The notes under the pieces were generated by a model. It was not told where the DNA came from. It made no database searches and saw only the letters and a list, made by a program, of their open reading frames with translations. A program made the translations under genes and the position numbers. From assembly GCA_024233575.1 (NCBI GenBank), contig JACKPN010000002.1, positions 62,001-126,000 of the forward strand: DNA of 64,000 nt, written 5' to 3'. The stretch is from Chlamydiales bacterium. Lineage in GTDB: Bacteria; Chlamydiota; Chlamydiia; Chlamydiales; Criblamydiaceae. Shown here piece by piece: positions 9,934 to 18,121 of the stretch (within the stretch, counting starts at the first letter, position 1; the number at the start of each line of letters is the position of its first letter).

Positions 9934-10622
9934 TTTGGGTCAATTGTCGGTTCAAGGATTTTTGTAGGTTGTTGATTTGAATAAATAGTTTTTTCAAACT
10001 CTGCGAAAGCTTTATTTCGTTTTTCATCAAAATATTCGTAAGAAAACACGTGTCCTTTTCCTATTATGAAATCGGCTCCTGACTTGACAGAATTTAGATG
10101 TGAAAAGAATGAGTTTGCTCGAAGAGAATATGCTTCTTCGGTAAGTTCGTTAGATAATTTTTTACCTAATAAAAATTGTTCAAGTGTAGTCTCCCAGTCT
10201 AAATACGGAAAATCATTTATTTGAAAGCTTTCGAATCGTTCGGCCACTAACTTAAGAAATTTGATTGTTTTTGTGTCAATTTTTTCTTGAGAGCTTATGT
10301 TTGGGAAACATGAAAAAAATGTTTTCATCGTGTTATTAAATTGGTTATCGTCCCAAGTTCTAACTTCTACATTACACTTTTTGAAGTCTGTAATTGCAGA
10401 TATGAAATCTACAGATCCTTCGACAAACAATCTTTTTCCGTTTGGATGCTTTGAAATATAGCTTTCGATTTTGGCTAGCTGGCTTGCTAAAATTTCAGGA
10501 GTTGAGTGGTCAATAGCAAAAATGCGAATTAGAGGGGCTTTACTTTCTTTGTTATACTCCTTGACGACATGCATGTCCGGGTGGCAGACGCAGGTTAGTG
10601 GTAAAAAATTTGTGATACCCAT
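9930..10622 (-). CDS. Unknown protein B2, paralogue of the 6302 gene
   Basis: A 230-residue protein matching B1 over its first 80 residues: TCVCHPDMHVVKEYN, LIRIFAIDHS, then NGKRLFVEGSVDF. The rest is weakly similar and B2 is about 46 residues shorter. The conserved CxCHP and VEG blocks are the best candidates for a functional site. It overlaps the end of A2 by 4 bases in convergent orientation. Unknown function; the repeated pairing with A-type genes suggests the two products act together. Confidence 0.7.
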   Translation of the reverse strand: MGITNFLPLTCVCHPDMHVVKEYNKESKAPLIRIFAIDHSTPEILASQLAKIESYISKHPNGKRLFVEGSVDFISAITDFKKCNVEVRTWDDNQFNNTMKTFFSCFPNISSQEKIDTKTIKFLKLVAERFESFQINDFPYLDWETTLEQFLLGKKLSNELTEEAYSLRANSFFSHLNSVKSGADFIIGKGHVFSYEYFDEKRNKAFAEFEKTIYSNQQPTKILEPTIDPN

Positions 10623-10719
10623 TACTGTTCCAGAAAGTTTTCATTTATTTAGATATGATAAAGATTGTTAAGGTTAGTTTCAAGCTTAAAAATACTTAAA
10701 TCAAACAGTTTTGCAAAGT

Positions 10720-12123
10720 TTAATTTTCAGATTCGTTGTCGTCTAGCTTGCCAAGGCGGGCGAGATCCTCTAATGAACGAGGAGCAGGGCCACGGCTCTT
10801 CCTCTGCTCGACCTTTTTCTTATCCTTCAAATGAATGGTGATCGGCACACCGGTAAATTTATACTCCTGGCGGAACTGATTATACAAATATTTTTTGTAT
10901 GTGTCCGTCATCAGGCCGGCGTGGTTGACGAAAAGAATAAAGCGGGGAGGATGGACATGCACCTGAGTCATGTAGTAAATGCGCAGGCGCTTGCCGTTGA
11001 TCATCGGAGGATGGTTGCGCTGCATGGCAGAGCCGACAAACTTGTTAAGCTGGTGGGTTGTGATGCGCATTTTTGAGTTGGTGTCGACTTCATTGACAAG
11101 GCTGAAGATCTTCTCTACATTACGACCGCTCAGAGCAGAAATAAATAGTTTGGGGCAGTGGGCCAAGAATACGGCTTCGTCATTGAGGCTCTTCAGGCAG
11201 TGCTCCATGCGGTAGCCTTTGATCAAATCCCACTTGTTAAGCAAAATGATACAGCCTTTACCGGCTTCTTCGATCATGTTGGCGATCTTCTTGTCCTGAA
11301 CGTTCATTCCTTCTTCAGAGTCAAGCATCAGCAGGCAGATATCGGCGCGCTCTATAGCATCTTTCGTCCTGATAAAAGCAAATTTATCAACGACTTCATG
11401 CTCGGACTTCTTGCGTCGGATGCCGGCGGTGTCTATCAGAGTGTAAGGGGTGCCTTCATACTCAAAAGCGATGTCGATGCTGTCGCGAGTGGTGCCGGCA
11501 ATAGGGCTGACAATACAGCGCTGATCGTCAAGAAAATAGTTGATGAGTGAGGATTTGCCGACGTTAGGTCTGCCGACGATAGCGATTTTAATACGGGGAT
11601 CAACCTCTTCTTCGTAGTCTTCGACAGAAATGCCTTCAAAGGCGGCTTCCAGAAGCTCGGCGATCTGCCAGTTTTGCGCGGCGGAGACGGGGACTTTCTT
11701 AACAATGCCGAGTCCGTCGAACTCATAGACAAGATGGACTTGATTCTCCTGGTCGACTTTGTTCACCGCAAGGCAGACGGGCTTCTTAGTGCGCAGCAAT
11801 ATCCGGGCGAGCTCTTCGTCAAGATCGGTAATGCCGACCTGAGCGTCAACGACCATCACAATAGTATCGGCTTCTTCAATGGCAATCTCTGCTTGCAGCT
11901 TGATGAGCTCGTTGAATGGGGCATCGCTTCTGGGGTTGATGCCTCCGGTGTCGATAACGGAGAACGGCATGCCAAAGAATTCAGATTCGGCGTAGATGCG
12001 GTCGCGCGTCACGCCTTCAGCTTCGTCGACAATAGCTACACGAGCGTTGCAAATACGGTTGAAAAGAGCGGACTTGCCTACGTTAGGTCTGCCGACGATT
12101 GCTAGTTTAGGGAGTTTTTTCAT
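10720..12123 (-). CDS. der: Ribosome-assembly GTPase Der (EngA)
   Basis: A 467-residue GTPase with the tandem G-domain layout unique to Der. The first domain opens with GRPNVGKSALF (residues 8-18) and has DTGG and NKVD; the second repeats GRPNVGKSSLI near residue 182 with DTAG and NKWD. A KH-like domain (about 360-445: HPPRFILFVNHAG) follows. Der acts in maturation of the 50S subunit and is essential in most bacteria. The length is normal, with a short charged C-terminal tail. It is transcribed alone, divergent from the SulP gene. Confidence 0.97.
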   Translation of the reverse strand: MKKLPKLAIVGRPNVGKSALFNRICNARVAIVDEAEGVTRDRIYAESEFFGMPFSVIDTGGINPRSDAPFNELIKLQAEIAIEEADTIVMVVDAQVGITDLDEELARILLRTKKPVCLAVNKVDQENQVHLVYEFDGLGIVKKVPVSAAQNWQIAELLEAAFEGISVEDYEEEVDPRIKIAIVGRPNVGKSSLINYFLDDQRCIVSPIAGTTRDSIDIAFEYEGTPYTLIDTAGIRRKKSEHEVVDKFAFIRTKDAIERADICLLMLDSEEGMNVQDKKIANMIEEAGKGCIILLNKWDLIKGYRMEHCLKSLNDEAVFLAHCPKLFISALSGRNVEKIFSLVNEVDTNSKMRITTHQLNKFVGSAMQRNHPPMINGKRLRIYYMTQVHVHPPRFILFVNHAGLMTDTYKKYLYNQFRQEYKFTGVPITIHLKDKKKVEQRKSRGPAPRSLEDLARLGKLDDNESEN

Positions 12124-12215
12124 TTTTAAATAATTATTGTTATGTTTAATAAAGGATTATATCAGGTCAGTGATAAAAAATAAATGGAATTCTAAAGTGG
12201 ACTAAGGGAGTGAAA

Positions 12216-12248
12216 ATGAAAAAATCCTTTAATGTTTTTCGCTCTTGA
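12216..12248 (+). CDS. Possible 10-codon leader peptide before the SulP gene
   Basis: A GGGAG ribosome site six bases upstream of an ATG opens the short frame MKKSFNVFRS, which stops 30 bases before the SulP start. It could couple translation of the leader to the transporter. It may equally be chance; there is no codon bias or attenuator hairpin to support it. Confidence 0.2.
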   Translation: MKKSFNVFRS

Positions 12249-12278
12249 TATAAAATTTCTACTGAATACAGTAATACT

Positions 12279-14159
12279 ATGCATAAACAACAATATTTTG
12301 ACGAGATCTCTTTTTATTCGCTAAGGAAGGATTTGACCAACCTCAGCGCTAAGACGCTGCGCGGCGACTTGCTGGCAGGGTTGACTGTTGCTTTGCTAAC
12401 GGTTCCGCAAACGATGGCGTACGCGCTGATTGCGGGCTTGCCGCTATCAACGGGGCTTTTTGCAGCGATATTTTCGGCTATGGTGGCGACAACGTGCGGT
12501 TCGTCGCGACATCTTGTTCTGGGGCCGAGCAATGCAATTGCGATCTTGATCCAGGCCGGAACGGCAGAAGTCCTTTTTACCTACTTTCGTCATCTTACAG
12601 GTTTTGAGCGCGATCTGATGGCACTGCAGATACTAACCCAATTGACACTCCTTGTCGGAGTATTCCAGCTGATCGCCGCTGTTTGTAAGTTGGGAAGGTT
12701 AACGAATTTTGTCAGCCATTCCGTGGTCGTGGGATATCTGATCGGCGTTGCTTTCGCTGTTTTCGTGAATCAAAGCTATACGTTTTTAGGTATTCCCCGA
12801 TATGACGGGATTCACTCTTTGTATGATAAGGCAGTGCATCTGTTGGGAAGCTTCGACCTGGTGCATCTGCCGACAGCGATAATCGGCGGAATTAGTTTGG
12901 TCATGCTGATTATTCTTCAAAGGATTGATAAACGTATTCCTGCGGGGGTGTTGACGTTCTTCGTGGCAGGAGCGTTGGTTTATGGGTATGACGCTTTGGT
13001 GGAATGGGGATATCTTAGCATCCCTGCCGAGATGACGGCCGAGCGGACCCATACAGTGCTACTGGTTGGTGATACAGGAGATATTCCACATATCATCCCT
13101 TCATTGGCGCTGCCTTCTTTCAATATGAAAATCATGAGCCATCTGCTGCCTTTCGCGTTCGCGGTCTCTCTGGTGAGTGTGTTAGAATCGACTTCAGTTG
13201 CCAAGTCGCTGGCAGCGACAACCGGACAGCGTCTGTCGGTAAATCAGGAGATCTTTGGACTGGGAATGGGCAATGTTGTTTCCTCTTTAATTGGGGCAAT
13301 GCCGATTTCAGGTTCACCGTCGCGCAGCGTTTTGAACTATATGAGCGGTGCACGCACACGCTTTGCAGCGATCTTCGGAGCGTTATTTGTCGGACTGTTG
13401 GCGTTCTTGTTTGCTCCTCTGATCACGCGAATACCCTTAGCGGCACTAGCGGCGTTGATCTTGCTTACGAGCGTACGGATCGTGAATATCAAACATGCAG
13501 CTCTATGCTTGCGCGCGACAAAGTCCGATGCTTTCGTTCTAGTGGTAACGGCACTTTCCTGTCTGTTTTTCAATCTCGATGTGGCTTTCTATATCGGCGT
13601 GGCGCTGTCCATTACTTTATACCTGAAAAAAGCAGCGGATCCGCAATTGGTACAATTTTGCGCCGATGAAAATGGGGTTCTGACACGGTTGAATGACTCT
13701 GAGGCATCTGAGGATCAGAAGATTAGGATTATTAAGGTGGAAGGTGAACTGTTTTTCGGCGCTGCCGATATTTTTCAGAGTACTCTGAAAACAATCGCCA
13801 AAGATGACAAGCAGATGCGCGTGATCATACTCCAGTTGAAGAATGCTCGCGATATTGATGCTACCGCATGCTTGGCGCTTAAGCAGTTGCATGGCTATCT
13901 TCATCATTCCGGCAGGCATTTAATCCTTTGCGGAATTACCGATCATGTGGCGACGGTCCTTCATGATTCCGGCATCTATCAGACGATGGGAGCTAAAACA
14001 ATCTATCCTTTCAATGAGTTTGAGCCTCAAGGACATATGGTTCGCGCTTTGGAATATGCGCGTGAACTTGCCAAAATGCAGTGCATTCAACAAGAAGAAG
14101 ATGAGGAAGTTGTTGAGGCTGAGACCCCAAAGATTTTAAGCATCGAAGGTTACCGATAA
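12279..14159 (+). CDS. SulP-family anion transporter with STAS domain
   Basis: A 626-residue inner-membrane protein. The N-terminal two thirds has the SulP transport core, with the signature LAGLTVALLTVPQTMAYALI near residue 32, many hydrophobic segments, and GMGNVVSSLIGAMPISGSPSRS near 330. From about residue 480 a cytoplasmic STAS domain follows (IIKVEGELFFGAADIFQST; ARDIDATACLALKQL). SulP proteins move sulphate, bicarbonate or dicarboxylates; the substrate is not predictable here. It begins 155 bases from the divergent der gene and is followed 45 bases later by a small membrane protein, probably in one transcript. Confidence 0.92.
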   Translation: MHKQQYFDEISFYSLRKDLTNLSAKTLRGDLLAGLTVALLTVPQTMAYALIAGLPLSTGLFAAIFSAMVATTCGSSRHLVLGPSNAIAILIQAGTAEVLFTYFRHLTGFERDLMALQILTQLTLLVGVFQLIAAVCKLGRLTNFVSHSVVVGYLIGVAFAVFVNQSYTFLGIPRYDGIHSLYDKAVHLLGSFDLVHLPTAIIGGISLVMLIILQRIDKRIPAGVLTFFVAGALVYGYDALVEWGYLSIPAEMTAERTHTVLLVGDTGDIPHIIPSLALPSFNMKIMSHLLPFAFAVSLVSVLESTSVAKSLAATTGQRLSVNQEIFGLGMGNVVSSLIGAMPISGSPSRSVLNYMSGARTRFAAIFGALFVGLLAFLFAPLITRIPLAALAALILLTSVRIVNIKHAALCLRATKSDAFVLVVTALSCLFFNLDVAFYIGVALSITLYLKKAADPQLVQFCADENGVLTRLNDSEASEDQKIRIIKVEGELFFGAADIFQSTLKTIAKDDKQMRVIILQLKNARDIDATACLALKQLHGYLHHSGRHLILCGITDHVATVLHDSGIYQTMGAKTIYPFNEFEPQGHMVRALEYARELAKMQCIQQEEDEEVVEAETPKILSIEGYR

Positions 14160-14204
14160 TCGAGTCTGTGGTATTGTGAGGATGGAACGACAGGGAGGGT
14201 TTCC

Positions 14205-14471
14205 ATGAAAAAACAGATAGCTCATATTTCCGTTCATCAAAGTAGTAAAGTCATTGCTTTGATTTCCTTTTTCATCTCAGCAATTTTTATTGTTCCGGGT
14301 TCTATTATTGCGTTTGTGATTTCCCGTGAGATTTCAAGTCTCGCGTTTTTGCTCATCCCTTTTTTCTATTTGCTCATCACTTACATAGTTCAACTGTTGG
14401 TTTTCTGGTCGTATAATGTTGTCGCCAGAAGCTTCGGCGGCGTTGAATTTGATCTAGAAGATCATGTGTAA
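14205..14471 (+). CDS. Small two-helix membrane protein (DUF3566-like)
   Basis: An 88-residue protein with two long hydrophobic stretches (about residues 15-45 and 48-70), each able to span the membrane. The ending VFWSYNVVARSFGGVEFDLED resembles small DUF3566-type proteins, which end in a YN.. ..GGIE pattern. A GGGAGGG ribosome site precedes the ATG. It lies downstream of the SulP gene and upstream of a perfect terminator palindrome, so it closes that operon. Possible roles are assisting the transporter or envelope stability; neither is demonstrated. Confidence 0.65.
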   Translation: MKKQIAHISVHQSSKVIALISFFISAIFIVPGSIIAFVISREISSLAFLLIPFFYLLITYIVQLLVFWSYNVVARSFGGVEFDLEDHV

Positions 14472-14484
14472 AGAAAGGTAAGGT

Positions 14485-14506
14485 GGTGCGGCGCTAGCGC
14501 CGCACC
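14485..14506. terminator. Perfect palindrome between convergent genes
   Basis: A 22-base perfect GC-rich palindrome (GGTGCGGCGCT and its complement) lies between the convergent 14205 and 14515 genes. It lacks a T-run, so it may act as a bidirectional mRNA 3' end stabiliser or terminator. Confidence 0.6.
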
Positions 14507-14514
14507 TCAATGAT

Positions 14515-15783
14515 TTACTCTTCGACAGAAAGAACGTAATACGCTTTCAGTGCAAAGTTGTTGTTCGGACGAGGAACAGCTTTGATGGTCACTGTCTGTC
14601 CTATCAGATCCTGCAGGTCGACGCGCGTGCTGTATAGGTAAGCGACTGGAGTGTGGTTATTATTCAGCAGAATGTAGTCGCCCGGTTTATTGGTGACTTC
14701 GCGGTTATAAGGCTTGATGGTTCCTCTATAAGTTCCAGCGAATGTTGCCAGGTCGTCATAGTATTCATTCATGGTGGCGCCAGGGTTGCCCTGTGCCCAC
14801 TCTTCGTAATATTGTTCCTCGGCAGGCATCCAGATGGTCATTTTATTTGATGATGCTGTGGGTTGATTTGCCGGAGGAGTATGCTTTACTTGGCTTTCGA
14901 GTTTGGCAAGACGCGCTTGTTGTGCTTGCATTGCTTTGGTTAGCTTGCGGTTTTTTTGTTCCAGCGCTTCAGCGTCAAGAGCTTCATTGTTGCGCTGCTC
15001 AAGAAAGGCGATCTTCTTGTCTATGAAAGCATTGTTGAAGTCGGTAAGAAGCACGCGGGCGCGCTGGGTTTCTTCGTCGAAGTCGGGGTAGTTCCTGATG
15101 ATGTCGTTGAAGCCTTCTTCGATTGATGATTGATCGATGCGATCGTATGAGTTTGCAAGAGCATCCTGCATACGCTGTGTTGCTGCAGCAAGTTTCTCAG
15201 TAACAGCTTGTTGGCGTTCCTGTTGTTTCGCCATGTAGGAAGCATCGCCGACACGCTCGACATACTCTTTGGAAATGTAATAACGTGCTGATGATGGCGG
15301 GGTAATCTCAAGCCATTTGCTGTTCTGCGGGCTGACTTTGCCGTCTACTCGGTCGCCGGTGTTTAGCTGCGCGACGATCGGCGCATCGACATCCGGCTCA
15401 AGACGTACGTTGACGTGGTTGCCTTCGACGGTGTTGTCCAGAACAAATGTGCGGAAGATGTAAGCTTTCTGATCTTGTGTTGGCTGCACGGCATAGTAGT
15501 CGTCCTGCTCGCCAATCACGACAAGCATGTCGCCTTTCTTGAGTTCGCGGAGAATATGCCCGTCAAGGTTTGGCTGCAGGCGGAGGCGCACTTTATTGCG
15601 TGTGATTTTTCCGGTAAAAGCCGTGAAAGGCTTTGGTTTAATTTCATTCTTGGTCACGGTCTTTGTTGTTTCTTTTTTAGGTGAGGACGTTTTTGGGGCA
15701 GGCGCTGTCTGCTGGGTCTCAGCAGATAGGGGAAGCGCCAGGATCAACGTCCCAAGGGCAATGTAGGTGCTCATTTTGCGCAT
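14515..15783 (-). CDS. Exported protein with bacterial SH3 domains
   Basis: A 422-residue protein with a signal peptide (MRKMSTYIALGTLILALPLSAE). Two SH3b-type domains follow: KVRLRLQPNLDGHILRELKKGD (about 64-110) and HVNVRLEPDVDAPIVAQLNTGD (about 124-180). A long helical, probably coiled-coil part covers about 185-295 (LEQRNNEALDAEALEQKNRKLTK), and a C-terminal OB-like beta domain ends the chain. Bacterial SH3 domains usually bind peptidoglycan or envelope peptides, so a periplasmic structural role is likely. It converges on the small membrane protein and diverges from the TPR gene at 15951. Confidence 0.78.
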   Translation of the reverse strand: MRKMSTYIALGTLILALPLSAETQQTAPAPKTSSPKKETTKTVTKNEIKPKPFTAFTGKITRNKVRLRLQPNLDGHILRELKKGDMLVVIGEQDDYYAVQPTQDQKAYIFRTFVLDNTVEGNHVNVRLEPDVDAPIVAQLNTGDRVDGKVSPQNSKWLEITPPSSARYYISKEYVERVGDASYMAKQQERQQAVTEKLAAATQRMQDALANSYDRIDQSSIEEGFNDIIRNYPDFDEETQRARVLLTDFNNAFIDKKIAFLEQRNNEALDAEALEQKNRKLTKAMQAQQARLAKLESQVKHTPPANQPTASSNKMTIWMPAEEQYYEEWAQGNPGATMNEYYDDLATFAGTYRGTIKPYNREVTNKPGDYILLNNNHTPVAYLYSTRVDLQDLIGQTVTIKAVPRPNNNFALKAYYVLSVEE

Positions 15784-15950
15784 GGGTGTCTCCTTAGATT
15801 TTTCGCTGTTTTGCTATCGTAATGTTTCACTTGATAAATTTCAACTGTATGAACAAGTTCTTCTTTATAATTTTTTTTTCTTGTATGATGACGCTAGTTC
15901 CGCTTGTATTATCACTATGTGCTTATTGTGGAGAAACATAAAGTTTTCCT

Positions 15951-18023
15951 ATGAAGAAAAAAACGACGCTTAAACAAAATCTCCAAGAAATTCTCACTGA
16001 TAAAGAATTCAGCCGCCTGCGCTCATACCGCGATCCGACAACGTGGAAAAAAATGAGCAGCGAGGAGCGCGAGCTTTTAGGGACATTATTTGTCATGCAG
16101 GGGGAACAACAGCTGAAAAAAGGAGATAACAAAGCGATCGAAAGCTTTAATCTTGCTGCCAAGGCAGCTCCATCGAGTGCTAAAGTCTTTTATAGTAAAG
16201 GGCTTGCATATTCAGAGCAGGACCGCAATGCCCGCTGTCTGCTTCTGGCTTGCCAGGCGTTGGCTGAAGCTACGCGTATTGATCCGAAGATGCTGGATGC
16301 TTGGTATGTATGGGGTTATGTTCTGACACTTTTGGGAGACCTTTGTCAGGATCAGGAAAAATTGGAAGAGGCACATGAGAAGTTCGTAACAGCAGAGCAG
16401 ATTACAGCGTATGAGGGAACAGCGCCCACCGCGGAATTCTTTTGGCGATGGGGAATCTGTTGGTTTTTACTTGGCAAGCTGTCTGGGGAAGCTGTCGATT
16501 ATGGCTTAGCCTTAGAGAAATATCAGCAAGCGGCAGATATGGGATTGAATATCGTCAGCTTCTGGAACGACTATGGCAATGCTCTTGCTGAACAGGCTCT
16601 TCTACTTAATAAGCCGGAGCTTTTCACCGAAGTGGTTGAATTGTTTCGCAAAGCTGTAGGCCAAGAACCCGATAACTTCCAGGGGTGGCTGAACCTGGCT
16701 TCGAGCTTCCAATATCTCTACGAACATAATTTCCTTGAAGAGTATTTCCAAATGGCTGATCAAGCTTTTGCCCAGGCAGCAGAGCTGTATTCAAGAAATG
16801 CTACTCTTTGGCTGCGGTGGGGTCAGCTTCTTGCGCGCTCGGGTAAAGCGTATCGTAATACCGAGAGGTTAAATGCGAGCTCTGAAAAGTTTGAGCGTGC
16901 TGATGTGTGTGATCCGAATAACCCGTTGATCTTGGCATATTGGGCCGAAGCGCAGCTGCTATGGGGAGCCTATGAAGAGCAGTATGAGTTGTTGTGTGAA
17001 GCCGAGGATAAGGTAACGCGCAGTTTAGCTCTTGATGCGAAGAGTACAGACACATGGTACATCTACGGTTGCTGCCAGACGGAGATGGGGCGTTACTTTG
17101 TTGATGTAAGCTACTTTAGACAAGCGATTGAGAAATTCCAGTACGGCATCTCCCTAGATGAAAGCAACGGCAAGCTCTGGTACGGCGAAGCTCTCGCTTA
17201 TTATCTCATCGGCGAAGTCGATAATGATATGAAAGCGCTTCAGCTTGCAATCCAGGCGTTCGCCAAAGTTCATGATCTAGGGCAATTCATCTCGCCGCAG
17301 TTTTGGAATGATTGGGGCGTGGCTTACATGAAGCTGGCTGAACTCTCCGGACAGAAGCGGCATGTTGAGTGCGCGATTGACAACTTTGAAAGAGGGATTG
17401 CACTTTTCGGTCAAGATTACGAGGAAAACCCTCTTTTCATGGAAATCCTATACAATTATGGGTGCGGCTTCGATTTTCTGGGTGATCTTTCTGAAGATTA
17501 CGCTCATTACGAACGCGCTGCTCAAGTGCTGGGCAAGGTGGTTCAGATTGATCCTGCCAACCTCCATGCTCGTTATAACTTAGCGTTGGCATTGTCGCAT
17601 TTGGGAGAGCTGCTTAACGATGTTGATTGTTTTGAGAAGGCGGTTGAACATTTTGAGGTGATTGTTTCCGAGGATCCGGAAGATGAAGTGACTTGGAACG
17701 ACTGGGGGGTTACGTTGCTTAATCTGGCACAACTCGTTCACGATCCTTCATGCCCCGAGTATAGCTTAGACCTGTATCATCAGGCGGAAAATAAATTAAG
17801 GCAGTCTGCGGCACTAGGCAGCCTACAAGCTTTCTATAATCTGGCATGTTTTTATTCCCTGACAGGGAACTATGCTGCTGCAATGGAGTATATCCGCCGC
17901 ACCGAACAGGCTAAGGCGTTGCCCTCTGTTGATGATGTAATGCATGACGAATGGCTAGCCGGTCTCCGTGATACAACGGAATTCCGACAATTTATCAGTC
18001 AACTTCTTCGAGAAAGAGATTAA
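15951..18023 (+). CDS. Large tetratricopeptide-repeat protein
   Basis: A 690-residue cytoplasmic-looking protein made almost entirely of TPR-like helical hairpins. Repeats are visible through W-Y-G-A spacing, such as NATLWLRWGQLLARSG, STDTWYIYGCCQTEMG, NGKLWYGEALAYYLIG and NLHARYNLALALSHLG, at intervals near 45-50 residues rather than the canonical 34. There is no signal peptide. Similar long TPR proteins are conserved in Chlamydiae. The role is protein-protein binding; a chaperone or scaffold function, perhaps for secretion, is inference. It is followed by an inverted repeat that probably ends transcription. Confidence 0.82.
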   Translation: MKKKTTLKQNLQEILTDKEFSRLRSYRDPTTWKKMSSEERELLGTLFVMQGEQQLKKGDNKAIESFNLAAKAAPSSAKVFYSKGLAYSEQDRNARCLLLACQALAEATRIDPKMLDAWYVWGYVLTLLGDLCQDQEKLEEAHEKFVTAEQITAYEGTAPTAEFFWRWGICWFLLGKLSGEAVDYGLALEKYQQAADMGLNIVSFWNDYGNALAEQALLLNKPELFTEVVELFRKAVGQEPDNFQGWLNLASSFQYLYEHNFLEEYFQMADQAFAQAAELYSRNATLWLRWGQLLARSGKAYRNTERLNASSEKFERADVCDPNNPLILAYWAEAQLLWGAYEEQYELLCEAEDKVTRSLALDAKSTDTWYIYGCCQTEMGRYFVDVSYFRQAIEKFQYGISLDESNGKLWYGEALAYYLIGEVDNDMKALQLAIQAFAKVHDLGQFISPQFWNDWGVAYMKLAELSGQKRHVECAIDNFERGIALFGQDYEENPLFMEILYNYGCGFDFLGDLSEDYAHYERAAQVLGKVVQIDPANLHARYNLALALSHLGELLNDVDCFEKAVEHFEVIVSEDPEDEVTWNDWGVTLLNLAQLVHDPSCPEYSLDLYHQAENKLRQSAALGSLQAFYNLACFYSLTGNYAAAMEYIRRTEQAKALPSVDDVMHDEWLAGLRDTTEFRQFISQLLRERD

Positions 18024-18045
18024 AGATTCGCTGAGTAAATTATTC

Positions 18046-18099
18046 GGAGCGTTTTTCTAGCTCGTTTTGCAAATCGCAAAATTAGTAGAAAAACACTCC
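18046..18099. terminator. Long imperfect inverted repeat between convergent genes
   Basis: GGAGCGTTTTTCTA... pairs with ...TAGAAAAACACTCC across a 5-base centre between GTTTTGC and GCAAAAT. The T- and A-runs on both arms fit a bidirectional terminator for the TPR gene and typA. Confidence 0.6.
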
Positions 18100-18121
18100 T
18101 TAACGAATTTTACTGCCGTTT

